Positions 36,871 through 47,599 of a stretch of 64,000 nucleotides of DNA are shown in pieces; position 1 is the first letter of the stretch; every line of letters begins with the position of its first letter. Origin of the DNA: Isoetes taiwanensis (lineage: Eukaryota; Streptophyta; Lycopodiopsida; Isoetales; Isoetaceae). Position numbers and translations under genes: made by a program. The DNA lies in the NCBI GenBank assembly GCA_021234155.1, contig JAJEKV010000081.1, positions 4,925,775-4,989,774 of the forward strand, read 5' to 3'. The notes below the pieces were generated by a model. The model had not been told where the DNA came from and made no database searches. It was given only the letters and a program-made list of their open reading frames with translations.

Positions 36871-37724
36871 TTTTTCAACTCGTGCCATGGGTAGTCATCG
36901 ATCCCAAATCAAGAAGGTTGTTTTGAGGAATAACAAGGATGAAGATAGTAATTAGATTGGTATGCACGCCTCTATAGGATCCCCTGGGTGACTATAAAAC
37001 CCCATCAACGGCCACAACCATTCCGCGGAAGCAAAAAAGGGTAAATGATTTATCTTCACATTGGAAAGCAAAATTGCTCGACTTTTGTGATTAGCCAAGA
37101 AGGTAAAAATGTGGATGAAATTCTAGTTGCACATGCGATACTCCAATTGGAATGCTCAAGGAAGAAATAGCAAAAGCCCTAGGATTCCCTAAAATGGATG
37201 CCAATGGTATTTGTTCCGCTGATTTTAAAGACAAGGTTGCAACTCAAAGCATTAGCAGTGTCTTGAAAGTTCATCATTTTAGTATTGGCCAGTTATGACT
37301 TCCTTTGTCTGTTCCAATTCTTAGGAGTAATGCTATTTGGTTTCATAAATATCATTACATTATTGGCCAACTCTCACGTTTCTTTCAAGAACATTTGATG
37401 ACCTGCAAACATTAACAGCATATCATTATTGCTTGGAAAAGGAAATTGGAAGAATGCTTACAGAGAGAGGTGGAGTTAGATGGAGTAAATGTCTTTATGC
37501 CAATAAATGCATTTGTATTTCTTTTTAGAGACATACGTATTCTTCGTGAATCGCCCCTCAAAACACATATTCTTCGTGACCTTAGTGAGCAATTGCTTGT
37601 CAATGTTTTTCTCGATGTCTAGAAAAACGGTTACATGAAACCAATGGACAACTTAAAGATTGTTCCATTGATATAAGCAGCCTTGTATTTAGATACTTTT
37701 CCATATTCAGCTGTTGTATGCTAA

Positions 37725-37937
37725 CATGTAGGTATGCTTCCGCTGTATAGGATTTCCCATAGAGGACGTGGGACAAATGACACCTCCGTGTTCCGGGGAC
37801 ACTTGGCCATCCCAAGTGGTCCGAAAGTATGATTTGAGGGCCCTACCATGGTGATGTAGTCGCCATGGGAGGGGTATTCCTGTGATTTAGAACGATGGGA
37901 GCATCGTGATAGATGCCGGGAGCGCCACATTTCCAAA
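37725..37937 (-). repeat. LTR fragment, same family as 56908
   Basis: The reverse complement starts TGTGGCGCTCCCGGCATCTA and matches the plus-strand start of the LTR at 56908 over about 200 bp, through CATGGCGACTACATCACCAT, GGTAGGGCCCTC and GGGAAATCCTATACAGCG. No primer-binding site adjoins this copy, so it is a solo or fragmentary LTR piece. Confidence 0.7.
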
Positions 37938-38187
37938 TATATAAAGGGGCCTTTGACACTAACATGGACATTTTGGGTTTAATGCCGGGCCTTGAGCCTT
38001 CTAGACACTGGCCTTGTATTCTTGCTTGCATTAGGGCCATTGTATTCTTGTTTTTCCATTAGATATCATATTGTTTTACCGTTCTTGGCATATTTTTGCG
38101 TAATTTCTTTTCAGATTTCGCTTGTTTTGGCGTAGGGTGACATTTCTTCCATATTTCCACGTATTTCTCTTGTTTTTGCATAGATTC

Positions 38188-38562
38188 ATGACAGTTACGC
38201 GGCAAAAAATGGATTTGTACGATGAAACGAAGCAAAGGCTAGAAGAAACCAGTGTGGATCTGGATTTGGCCAATACTCAATTGACCAGTCTTGAGAGGAA
38301 CAATATACATTTGCGCCACCGACACGCTTAATCGAATCTTGATGCTTTGCATCCAAGTTATGAGGATGCGATTAAGCGCCCCATGGATGAGGATGCAATT
38401 GCCCCCATGGATTTGCCCAATATGCCAAGAGGGACTTTCTCAGGTGGGATGGTATGCGTTGGGATGTGGCCACTAGTTTTATATGAAGTGCATAACGGAT
38501 GCTATGATAAAAAGCCGGATGTGCCCTTGCACTGTGGATGGCTCATTTTCGAACAAAAATAA
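38188..38562 (+). other. Unrecognised short coiled-coil-like reading frames
   Basis: A frame reading TRQKMDLYDETKQRLEETSV, then DLDLANTQLTSLERNN, has heptad character and stops at 38331. A second frame continues with HPSYEDAIKRPMDEDAI. The composition suggests a former protein, perhaps a retroelement gag or linker, but I do not recognise it. Confidence 0.3.
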
Positions 38563-39046
38563 CATGAGGGGTTGAGGCCCTGGAGAGCTGATGAGGGTCC
38601 CTGGGGTATTAACCTTTGATCAGCGTATGACCCATAAGAGTTCAACGGAGGGGTGTTTTTTGGACCATTTGCGTACGTATACTTAGGGGTTAGGGGTGTT
38701 TCTAGGCACTAATTTGGAGCAATATCTATACACAAAGGGGTCAAATTGCCTTTTAAAAATGCATATACAAGGGGTTTTTTTTTGCTACCCACCGAACGCA
38801 GATGCCATACCCCCCTTATGTATAAGTGCACCCCGGTGAGGGGGCAATACCCTTGATGGTGATGAGAGGAAGAGATAATCGGAGAGGTCTTGTGGGGAGG
38901 TGATGCCCGAACCTCTTTCCTAACAACTGTGTGTTCAGTGGTTGTGATGTTTCTTACATAAGTTCCTTGAAAGCCATGATTTTGAAAGGGCTTTGCTAGA
39001 GACATAAGAAAAAGATGCCATCTGATATAGAAACCTGCATTTTTGA

Positions 39047-39905
39047 AACTAGGGAGGCACTTGGGTTAATGAGGGCCTAAAAAATGAGCCCATGGTAGAA
39101 TCAAGATTGGAGCCCAAAGTGCTTTTACTTAAATCGCCAAGTTCTTCCAAAGATAGGCCAATCAATGGACTAATCCGAGTGAATAGCCACAATAGCGGTA
39201 TTGAAAAAATACCTAGGGATGTGTGTGTTCTTGACAGAATGGCCAAAGTATTTGCGCCACAAAAACTTAACAAAGATTCATGAGGCTTTGCAAAATTTGT
39301 CAGTTTCATGGAAGTAGCAGAATACAAAATATCCACATATGGAATAACATCATAATCTTGCAAATTCGACCAACCCAAGGAATGATTTCACTGACCAACT
39401 AAAATGCCTGAGACAAAAGCGCCTAATTAACACTGATGCGAGTGCCGTTTATGAAAGTTTGTTAATCCATAGGGATGCCGATTAAACTGGGCCACAAAGT
39501 GGCAGAGTTGGCGCCGATTGGGAATAGGAAGTTCTTGATCCACAAATAGGGCAAGGTTGGCTCAGATCGCAACTTTACGATTGATCTTTTGCAAGGGTGC
39601 AGGGAGAGTAGCAATAGAAAAACTTACAGTGATGAAGGAAGCAGCATCCATGGGTGTGGTTGCATGCAGAGTGTTGAAATGGGAAGAGGCAGCCATAGCA
39701 GCAAAAACATTGAGGCGTTGGTGGAAACAGAAAGTGCTCAAAGGAAAAGCCTTTTTGGCAGTTCAGGAAGATATTTTATAGGAAGTTCATGAAGAACAAT
39801 CAGAGCCGTGGAGGAAGATGGAAGATCTAGAAACACACAAGGAGAGCAAAAAGTTTGTTGGGCTAAGCCCCAATAAGGGCAATGGAAAGAGCGATGATAT
39901 CTGAT
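39047..39905 (+). pseudogene. Unrecognised broken reading frame
   Basis: Two stretches in the same frame look coding. 39047-39283 encodes EGLKNEPMVESRLEPKVLLL, then a charged end FAPQKLNKDS and a stop. 39557-39905 encodes a lysine/alanine-rich segment, AAIAAKTLRRWWKQKVLKGK, one stop, then EVHEEQSEPWRKMEDLETHK and a further stop. Tryptophan- and charge-rich composition and frame continuity across one stop argue for a decayed gene. No domain is recognised; retroelement origin is possible given the gypsy remains nearby. Confidence 0.35.
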
Positions 39906-40599
39906 CTGGCAAGGTAAAGAGATACTAACGTGACACAGATGTGAAGATGAGTCACCATAATTAAGGATGACAGTGCAGGCAAATGCCTTAATATCGCCCA
40001 TTCAAATGGTAAAAGAAGATAAGGGACTGGATTTGCGGCATGGTACTGTGATCCCCTAGGATATTTTCTTAGAAAATCTTGTAAAGGACGGAGATGGGAC
40101 GTGTTAATGATGCTGATGGTGCCAGAGTGGCAGAGAGATAAACCGATGGCCTATATAAGAGTAGGGATGTTTGTGGTGAGGAGAACATCTTGCGTGTGCC
40201 ATGGAGATGAACAACATTATGCCCAACAATTGTCTCGGGTGGCTCAATTGTCGAATGAATCACTTGGACATCTAGAAAAGAATCTCAAAAATTCCCATGG
40301 ATGGATGGCTATATGGAGTGGCCGATAAACTCAATCTAGGGTCGGATTACTTGGATGTGATACTGCACCTGTTCTGGCATCCAGAACATGGATATACAAT
40401 CCTTTGCGCCTGTGCAGCTACTAATCCTGAATAGGGATGTAAGTTAAGTACTAGGACTTGCGAATATGTAGAGGAAAAAACTTTTTTTTATATGTAAGAA
40501 CCTATTTTGAATAGCAAATATAAGCTTTTCTCCCAATGTCATGTGTCGTGTTCAACTATTTGAGTAGAATTGTTGTCAGTGTGAAATGATTTAAGATGA

Positions 40600-41188
40600 A
40601 AACCAGTTACCAGAGATGGAAGGGGAGTACTATCCAACTCATAATCTCCTAACTATTGAAATTTAAGTTTGCCAGGATGATTCTCGTATCTCGAATCATA
40701 AAGTAGAACAAGATCTCCTAGGTTGAATTCCTTCATTTTTACCTTGTGGTCATGTCAGGATTTTCGTAACTGTTGACTCCAGCGAGGACTCGAAGATAAG
40801 CATCCCGTCGAATTTCATCAATTTGTTGGAGTTGATAGACACGTTCTTTTAAAGTACCAGGAGGATTTGGAGTAGAAGCCAACTAAAATCTTAATCTAGA
40901 TAGAATGTACTCAAAGGGCATCAAAGCTTCTTGACCATTAACGAGCTTGAAAGGAGTTTGGCCACAGTAGCAATTTGCCCATAAGATGGTAGGTAGCCTT
41001 TCATGCCAATCTTTTCGAAAAGCATCACATATTATCTTGAGAATAGATATCAGTATTTTGTTTGTGCTTTCTGCTAGGCCATTGGGCTGGAGGATAATAG
41101 GGCGTGCTTTTCCTGTGGTGCCTTCTTGGATTTGGCATGCAGTTATCCCTGCTGCATTAGAAGTAGAAGCACCACCTGCATCATCCAT
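40600..41188 (-). mobile_element. Ty3/gypsy integrase C-terminal remnant
   Basis: On the minus strand NGLAESTNKILISILKIICD, then DAFRKDWHERLPTILWA and TPFKLVNGQEALMPFEYIL, is the end of a gypsy integrase core. It is followed at lower coordinates by RVYQLQQIDEIRRDAYLRVL and a broken EFNLGDLVLLYDSRY-like segment that matches the region after the core. Frameshifts and stops are present. No LTR is joined to it. Confidence 0.8.
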
Positions 41189-41213
41189 ATCAGTACTTCT
41201 GTCCTATCAACTA

Positions 41214-41558
41214 GGGCTAATGCGTATAAGCGAAGGAGCAGCTCACTCGCATATGTTGCACTGCCCACAAGCGAAGCTAGCTATTGAATTACAACTAATG
41301 ATATCCCAGGACCACGTACAACTATCAAAGGAGAGACCTCACTTTGTTAAGTATTGGTGTTGGGTTCAAACTCATAAGATATAGTCAACCAAGGGCTAGT
41401 GTGTAAGCAAAGGAGCAGCTCATTCGTATATGTCACACTGCCCTCGATCAAAGCTACTTGATCGAACGACTAGTGAACCCAAGGCCAGTACAACTAGCAA
41501 AGGAGCAAGGTCACTTTGTTAAGTACTGACATTAGGTTCACACACTCAATGATCATAT
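41214..41558 (+). repeat. Tandem duplication, about 179-bp unit
   Basis: GGGCTAATGCGTATAAGCGA and GGGCTAGTGTGTAAGCAAAG start the two copies (41214 and 41393). Both continue AGGAGCAGCTCA and share TCACTTTGTTAAGTA. The first copy includes GGGTTCAAACTC, a B-box-like string. The copies are clearly diverged. Confidence 0.75.
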
Positions 41559-42755
41559 CAAAGGAAGACCGTTTCTAAGGAATTGTGAACTGCACTTGGT
41601 GGTCGACACTTTGAGGCAAGGATATCAAATCGAATGAACTTATTATATAGTAAATCTTGTGTTAAAACATTGCTAAATGAATATTGATGCATAAAAGTTA
41701 CTTGCAGCAGCAACCTCCAAGAAACCAAGACGTGTCCACATGAATGTCACAACGCGTCCAGATCATAAACAACGTGTACGCAATGCTGGAACTGGCAGCC
41801 GCACTAGGGGCATCAGAGTTCCGGGCAACTAAAGTGGTTGTGTTAACCTAACACGCGTCTGCAGAAATTTCACTGCGGTCGCAAAATGCAAGGTCGCGGC
41901 CAAGGTAATTCTATAGCTGTGCTATAATGATGTTGCGGATGCTCTTTGTCGAAACTAGTCGTATGTTGGGGTAAACGCACATAGCTGGGGGGCCTTTTCG
42001 TGAAATCCAAGCATAGCACCAGCACCTCCCTAATGAATCTTTTTTTATTTTTATCTTTTTTCTTTTAGAAGTCCATTTGGGCTGAAATTGTATATTCCAA
42101 GGCGAAACATAAATGCATGTTAGAGAAAAAGAAAAAAAAATCAAAATATAAAGAAAATAGTTTTTAAAGCATAGCACAATCACCATGTGTCGTCGACATA
42201 AAAAGTGTCCCCCACCATTGTGCTTAGACCTGTTGGGTATACGCAGCCGCAAGGGCTCAAATTTCCACGTCCGCATCTTGCTGCGGATGCCACGAATTGT
42301 ACATGGGCCGCGCTACCATCTACTCGAGGCCGTGTCATTTTCCGATGACTTCTACTGGCCAAATTCTTTTTCGGACATATAAAACGCGTATCTTTGCTAA
42401 AAAGTAGGAGGTTTTATATGTTTCATACTTTTTTTATATTTTACGTATGCAACTCTGACCATATCATTGGGTAGTCATGGCAACAATTTTTATTTAGAAT
42501 AAGTTTCCATTTAGTAGCATAAAATAATATTTTACTCGGGGAATTATCGTCTCGGAGTAAACTAAATTATGTCTGGCTAAAGCTTATAGCTATATAACCG
42601 GTTGTGGATGAGCCAGTATAAGTTATGTTCAGTTCAGTAGAAGCCATATAGCTCATGTAATCTTCTCCAGATCTGCCTTCGTTTTCCATTCATATGCACC
42701 AAGAAGTAGTAAAATAAACGACACTCTGAGGCCAAAAGCAAAGTCAGACGGTTTA

Positions 42756-42956
42756 GAACGTACCTGCAATGCAAGCTGCCGAATTAAGCCCATAGAACCA
42801 TTTCTTGCTTTGCAAGACTACAAATTTGTCTGGCCCAACACAGACATGACGAAGCTGAAAAAAGCTTTTGGCCACTTGTTCTCCGTCCACATGTAACACA
42901 AAAGAAAAATTTGCATATGATTCAATTAGGGTAGCCAAAATCAAAGCCAAAGCCAA
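42756..42956 (-). other. Possible exon, unrecognised
   Basis: The minus strand encodes MALALILATLIESYANFSFV, then LHVDGEQVAKSFFQ, VCVGPDKFVVLQSKKWFYG and a final CIAG, directly before a GTACGTTC that would serve as a splice donor. It starts with a hydrophobic stretch. No homology is recognised and no downstream exon is found, so this is tentative. Confidence 0.25.
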
Positions 42957-43109
42957 AGCTTTCCTTCAGAGATCGGCTAAAGGAACAATGGGCGGCTCTC
43001 GCCATCAAAAGAAACAGGCATGAGTCTCCTTCCACACTCCGCAGAGAAATTTCCTAAGCGCACCCTTTCAAAAACACGAAGATGTGCCTTTTACGCAAAC
43101 GGTGCAAGG

Positions 43110-43240
43110 TGGACGTGGCACGATCCAAGCCATCGATCGGCTGGAGGGACGAATGAGCAAATCTAGACCATTGATCGGGACGGAGGGACATTGGGACGAT
43201 CTTGGCCGACGATCGGGCGGACAGACCGATGCCACGGTTT
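43110..43240. repeat. Three degenerate 35-40-bp GC-rich units
   Basis: The patterns GATCCAAGCCATCGATCGGC, TCTAGACCATTGATCGGGAC and GATCTTGGCCGACGATCGGG recur, each followed by a GGAGGGAC or GGACAGAC motif. A strong local rise in GC ends at TTTTATAATATAGGATTGTA. Confidence 0.5.
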
Positions 43241-43297
43241 TATAATATAGGATTGTAGTGGCCAAAGGCCATACTTTGTCATCCCACAGATTTATGT

Positions 43298-43624
43298 TTA
43301 GGAACTAGGTCCTGTGTCCTGATCCATTGGTGTAGGAGGCGGTGGTGGTTGCCGATGGCGCAGCATAGTAACCCCTAGATCGACAGTGGTGGCGGCAAGA
43401 AAAGCAATCTCTGGTGGATAGGCAGTGGCCAAAGGGGCTGCCATGAGGAGCTTCATGCTCATCCACGGTGCTATGTCTTGTGCCAAGGTAGTAAGGGCGA
43501 AGTCTCGACGCACGGGCACGTATGTAAAAGTGTGATAAAGAAGCTTCTTATGGCCTGCCAGGGTGGACAACGCACAGAGGTTCAACCACAATGCTTCGGC
43601 CTCTGGGGTTAGGTCGTACGCCAT
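43298..43624 (-). other. Unrecognised reading frame
   Basis: 108 codons on the minus strand, from MAYDLTPEAEALWLNLCALS to a proline-rich end (QPPPPPTPMDQDTGPSS). It overlaps the 3' side of the LINE at 43700-46944. It could be element-derived or chance; no domain is recognised. Confidence 0.25.
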
Positions 43625-44118
43625 AAAAAGGACCTATTCTTGCCGAAAAAACTGATAGGAAGCGTGTGAGGCGGTTCCTCAACGCTTTGACCTCTGGTGC
43701 GACCGAGGTAGCTACTTCTTTGTCGAGGTCCATGGTGACCTCTTCCTCCTTAAGCCCATTGCGACTGCACTCCCATTTCGGCCAAATCTTTGGAGCTCTT
43801 AAGAGCAATCCATGGAAGCCTGCATTGGCCCTGCTTGGTGCACTTTGTGCAAAAAGGAGACTAACTGGAATGCTGCGTCCAGTTGAAGCAGAGTGGCTGA
43901 AAATTTTGCCAATATGATTGGATGCGGCACAGATGCTTTGCTCATAATCATTTTGTACAGAAAATAGATTTGCAGTCTTTCTATATGACCCTATTCTTTG
44001 GCTGTCACGTCCATTCCCCACATCAACGCTCCATATAGAGCAGCTGGTCTAACTAAGGTATTGAAAAGATGAAGCTTTGCTGGAACATACTGAAAATCCG
44101 CTTTGTAACATTTCTTCT

Positions 44119-44778
44119 CTAGCTGTCATATGCTGCATCTTTCATGCTAAAGATGGGACCCTTAAATTGCACCCCCAAGTGAGTATAATGAGAGACCACT
44201 TCCACTTGTTGATTCATGAAAAAGAAGATGCTGCGATGCATGCAAGCACGTGATGTGTTGAAAACCATCATTTTCGTTTTGTCCAAGTTCACTTTAAGCT
44301 CTCTTTGAGTGCAAAATTTCTCAAGTGCCATCAAATAATGCTGAAGGCCTTTAGGAAAAGAGGAGATAAGTACCACATCATCTGGATATAGAAGGATGGA
44401 TATGCATTCATCAACTAAAGCAGATCCAGCACCTCCAAGTGCTGCTACGAAGCTTGTTGAGAAATTTCTCCTGAAACTGGCCTGACCCTTTGCTCTAAGG
44501 AGATTTATCTTCACGTGTTCACCGATAATCAAGTCCAATGCACATCTATGTAATCTTGCTATGACATATCCAATTATTATAAGGTGGTAGTTGTTTGGAT
44601 TCATTGAATCTCCAGCTTTAAAAATTGGCTTAATGATATTAATGGTCCATGCTTTTGGAAAGCTTGAGCATATTATCTCATTGAATAAATCTACCATAAT
44701 AGGCGCAAGGGTATCCATTCCATGGATCAGAAAGTCAGCCTGCAGATCCTCACAATCTTTTGCTTTTCCAGTGTTCAA
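44119..44778 (-). pseudogene. LINE reverse transcriptase with catalytic-core deletion
   Basis: The N-terminal fingers motif MVDLFNEIICSSFPKAWTIN leads to IIKPIFKAGDSMNPNNYHLI and then RAKGQASFRRNFST. This jumps directly to DECISILLYPDDVVLISSFP, the YADD box written YPDD. About 100 residues that should hold the F-x-D and PLSP motifs are absent although the frame stays open. It then continues ELKVNLDKTKMMVFNTS and YTHLGVQFKG. The enzyme would be inactive. Confidence 0.85.
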
Positions 44779-45374
44779 TTTGCTTATGGCTTCTCGGATA
44801 AGGGAGTGGAGAAAAGAGAGGAGGCTTGGGGCTGGGGCTGCAATCCAATGTCAAGCAAATCTGCTTTTTCCCACATCTAGCAGTGTTCGAGCATAAGTGA
44901 TCCACATTTTTGGGTCTTTAAGGGACAAATCCGATTTCTTAGCATGAAGCTTCTGCCAAAATTTAGCACATTTATTACTGTACAGCATGTTAAGCATGTC
45001 TTCCCTCACCTGCTTTATATATTCTTTTTTTTTTCATGCGGATCAGCTTTTTGTATGCTTTCTTAGTCGCAGTAGTTGTAGAAGAGCAGGCGGCCAACTC
45101 TTCCTTGAGCTGCTTGTGAAGATTTTTGCATTCTTCTTCATACCAAGTGCTTTGAGGCATCTGTGCACGCCGTTTGCGGAAGGAGAAAAGCTTGTGTGGG
45201 AAAGTGTTTATGCAAGCTTGGTGTATAGCAGATGTGAGCAACGTGGCCTTTTCTTCCACATTATGAAAGATATGGATGTCCCTCAATCGTGTATCAAGCT
45301 CGTAGATAAAATCAAGATGGTGGTCAAACTCAAAACGGAAGTAGGGTGGTTCTTGGGGCAAGCTTGTGTCCAAC

Positions 45375-46196
45375 TCAAAGCACATTTTGAGGCAAAAGAG
45401 GAGAGGAGAATGCTCCCCAGTGGGTGATAGGTGGAACTGAAAACTTCTCGATCTCTTTTGCCAAAGCTGGAGACCCCATCAGATAATCTACTACACTATG
45501 CCCGCCGCTTTGAGGATTACAAGTATAGTTGGATGAACCCGGCCAATGTTGCATCCCATTGTAAATGACAAGATTATGCATCTGTTCAAATTCCAAAAGG
45601 AAGTGCCCATACCTAGTAATCTCCGCATTACCATCAGCTGACTTTCGCATAGTATAAATTTCAGCAGGAGATAAGGATGGCAGTAAGACAGGATCACCTT
45701 CAAAATCCACCAATTGAACTTGGGAATCCGTTGTTCTCGTATTAAAATCACCCATGAACAGGATTTTGCCTTGCTTAGATAATTCAGTGATATCATCAAA
45801 TAAAGCCATGTATGGAGAGGCGCCTTCTTGGATATCCACATCAACATGATCAAAATTTTGAGGGGGGAAGTAGCAGGCAGCAATATATATGCAATCTCCT
45901 GGAGAAGTTCTTATCTTGAGCCACAAAAACCTTGCTGCTTCATCCTTTTTCACTATGGAAATGATTTTTGATAATTCTGATTTGTAAAGGACTGCTACCC
46001 CTCCTGATCCCCATTTACCTTTCTTCTTGCTTATGTAGACGGAGTCCCAAGTGCAACCTGACACATCTGGGAGACCTGTTTCTGTTGTTTCATGTGCTTC
46101 TGACAAAAAGACAATATCTCTATCTTTGACAAGGTCCATAGGACCACCTGGATCTGATCTTAAGGTCCCATTATAGTTCCATGCTGCCATAGCCAA
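45375..46196 (-). pseudogene. LINE AP-like endonuclease domain
   Basis: The 273-codon frame contains the EEP/APE endonuclease landmarks used for target nicking: AAWNYNGTL at the start, IVFLSEAHETTETGLPD, KWGSGGVAVLYKS, YIAACYFPP, ILFMGDFNTRTTD and GGHSVVDYLMGSPAL. It is the best preserved LINE domain in the window. The LINE ORF2 is broken downstream. Confidence 0.85.
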
Positions 46197-46226
46197 GGAT
46201 TTGATGGTCTCATAGACCCTTAGTTC

Positions 46227-46944
46227 CTATTTGTGGATCTTGTCGCGGATAATGACTCGGCCATCACTATAGATAGCCCATTTGGTTGGATCTTTTCGAG
46301 CCTCTGCAACCTCTTGCAGACATCTCTTTTTGTGCTCAACCTGCATTGGAGTAAGATCTTCATCCACGAAGACTTTGAGAACTGTTGCAAGTTTTCTCCT
46401 ATTCTTGAGAGCATTCAATCTAGCTTCCAAGGTCTTAAACTTAATAATTAAAGGCTGTCCTCTTGGGTTGCCTTTGTTTACACTCCATGCAGCTTCAATT
46501 TTATGATCAGAGATGCCTAAAGTATTGTTCACAAACTCAATTGCAGTATCGAGGGGATCAGCGGTCATGTCAAGCCCAAGGACTCTGATATTGCGTGCTT
46601 TTAAATATCTTTTCCTTTCCTCCTCTAATGTGGCATTGATTGTCTCCTTTGCTGGTTTTTTTACTATATCAACCCATCTAGAGTTTCTTCTCGATGGGAG
46701 TGGAGCTCCAACTCAATCTGTTTTAATCCTTCAATTGAAGGCAACTTCCTTATTACTGCAATTTAGATTCATCCAGGTTGGCCTAGTTAGATTCTTGTTT
46801 CCATGACTTCTCCAGGGCCTCAATCCGTGAAATCTTGCTTGCTACTGTCTGCTGGACCATATCAAAGTTATGTGCCTTCTTGGAGAGATCAATACTTTGC
46901 ATCTCAAAAAATTCCATCCGTTTTTGCAATTTGCCAAATCAAAC
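46227..46944 (-). pseudogene. LINE ORF1-like RNA-binding protein (partial)
   Basis: A coiled-coil run (FEMQSIDLSKKAHNFDMVQQ, then ISRIEALEKSWKQ) is followed, after stops, by an L1 ORF1-type RRM: ARNIRVLGLDMTADP, then NNTLGISDHKIEAAWSV, PRGQPLIIKFKTLEARL and VFVDEDLTPMQVEHKKRCLQ. The N-terminus is cut off at the junction with the AT-rich element. Confidence 0.75.
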
Positions 46945-46990
46945 TATGACATATTTAACAAAATTTGGATTTATTCAAATCTAATAAATA
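46945..46990. mobile_element. AT-rich TIR element, left copy, part 1
   Basis: 46 bp starting TATGACATATTTAACAAAAT and ending CTAATAAATA, nearly identical to the start of the copy at 53481. The rest of this copy resumes at 52094, beyond Helitron B. Confidence 0.85.
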
Positions 46991-47001
46991 CCAGTTATGG
47001 T

Positions 47002-47018
47002 GCCCGGCGTTGCCGGGC
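47002..47018 (-). other. Helitron B 3'-terminal hairpin
   Basis: A perfect 7-bp GC stem (GCCCGGC/GCCGGGC) with a 3-nt loop, ending 11 nt before the CTGG terminus. The identical hairpin occurs at 6366-6382 in Helitron A. In Helitrons this structure acts as the rolling-circle termination signal. Confidence 0.9.
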
Positions 47019-47437
47019 TTTAGTAAATGTGGATAGTAGAAGGAAGCATGCAATTTTTCATTTGTAGGCCTCAAGACATTGTCGTAAGGATGTTTTAGTG
47101 AATTGGTGCTTGTAGACCTTAGAATAGTTGGTCTTAGAGGGTGTTGTTTGGATGAATTATTTATGTATAATAAAGGATGCACAATATTGTAATGGCAATG
47201 AAGTTGTTAGTCTTTTGGTAGGTAATTTATGTGGGTTGAAGTTGCAATAGGTTATGTATCAGGCATTTAGCTACCTCTCGAATAGAGAGCAAGCGCGTAC
47301 CTGTAAGAAACTGGGTATTCTAAGCAAACTTTGCAGGAGGACATAGCATTGAAGAAACAGATGGACATGGATACATAACACATAGTAATTTCTTTGTCTT
47401 GAATGTTTCGAGGTTTACTTCCTTTGTTGTTCTTGAG

Positions 47438-47599
47438 CATTTGCTGCGGAGGTCTTATGCCTATTGGAAAAAGCATAGAAAAAGCGGGTCAAAATGGTGT
47501 TGGAGGCAGTGGCTTGAAAAATGGCTGGAGCATTATAATTCATTAGGATGGGCAGACAAATGGGCAACTTACCTGGAAGTTGGTTGTGCTCATTATTAA
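47438..47599 (+). pseudogene. Tryptophan-rich fragment, possibly ESV1/LESV-like
   Basis: The frame reads AYWKKHRKSGSKWCWRQWLE, then KWLEHYNSLGWADKWATYLE, and ends at a stop. The W-x2-K-W and HYxxxGWxxKWA spacing recalls the tryptophan-rich repeats of the starch-binding ESV1/LESV proteins. The assignment is from memory of the pattern only. It runs opposite to the Helitron. A further unrecognised frame lies at 47880-48101 (SFMPGSHDGNRILGTTNEFG). Confidence 0.35.

Larger units (their letters stand above)
43700..46944 (-). mobile_element. L1-like LINE, minus strand (ORF1, endonuclease, RT)
   Basis: A nearly full set of LINE modules, all broken. The ORF1 end lies at 46944-46227, the endonuclease at 46196-45375, a linker at 45385-44990 and the RT at 44778-44119. 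A post-RT piece follows at 44100-43800 with ERLQIYFLYKMIMSKASVPH and PIILAKFSATPLQLDAAFQ-like text, typical of the segment between thumb and zinc knuckle. The 5' end is cut exactly where the AT-rich TIR element starts (46945). Confidence 0.8.

Noticed and set aside
36662-36955. Plus-strand ORFs of 97 and 77 codons
   Set aside because: They are produced by poly(T) and (TG)n repeats (polyphenylalanine, then alternating Cys-Val).
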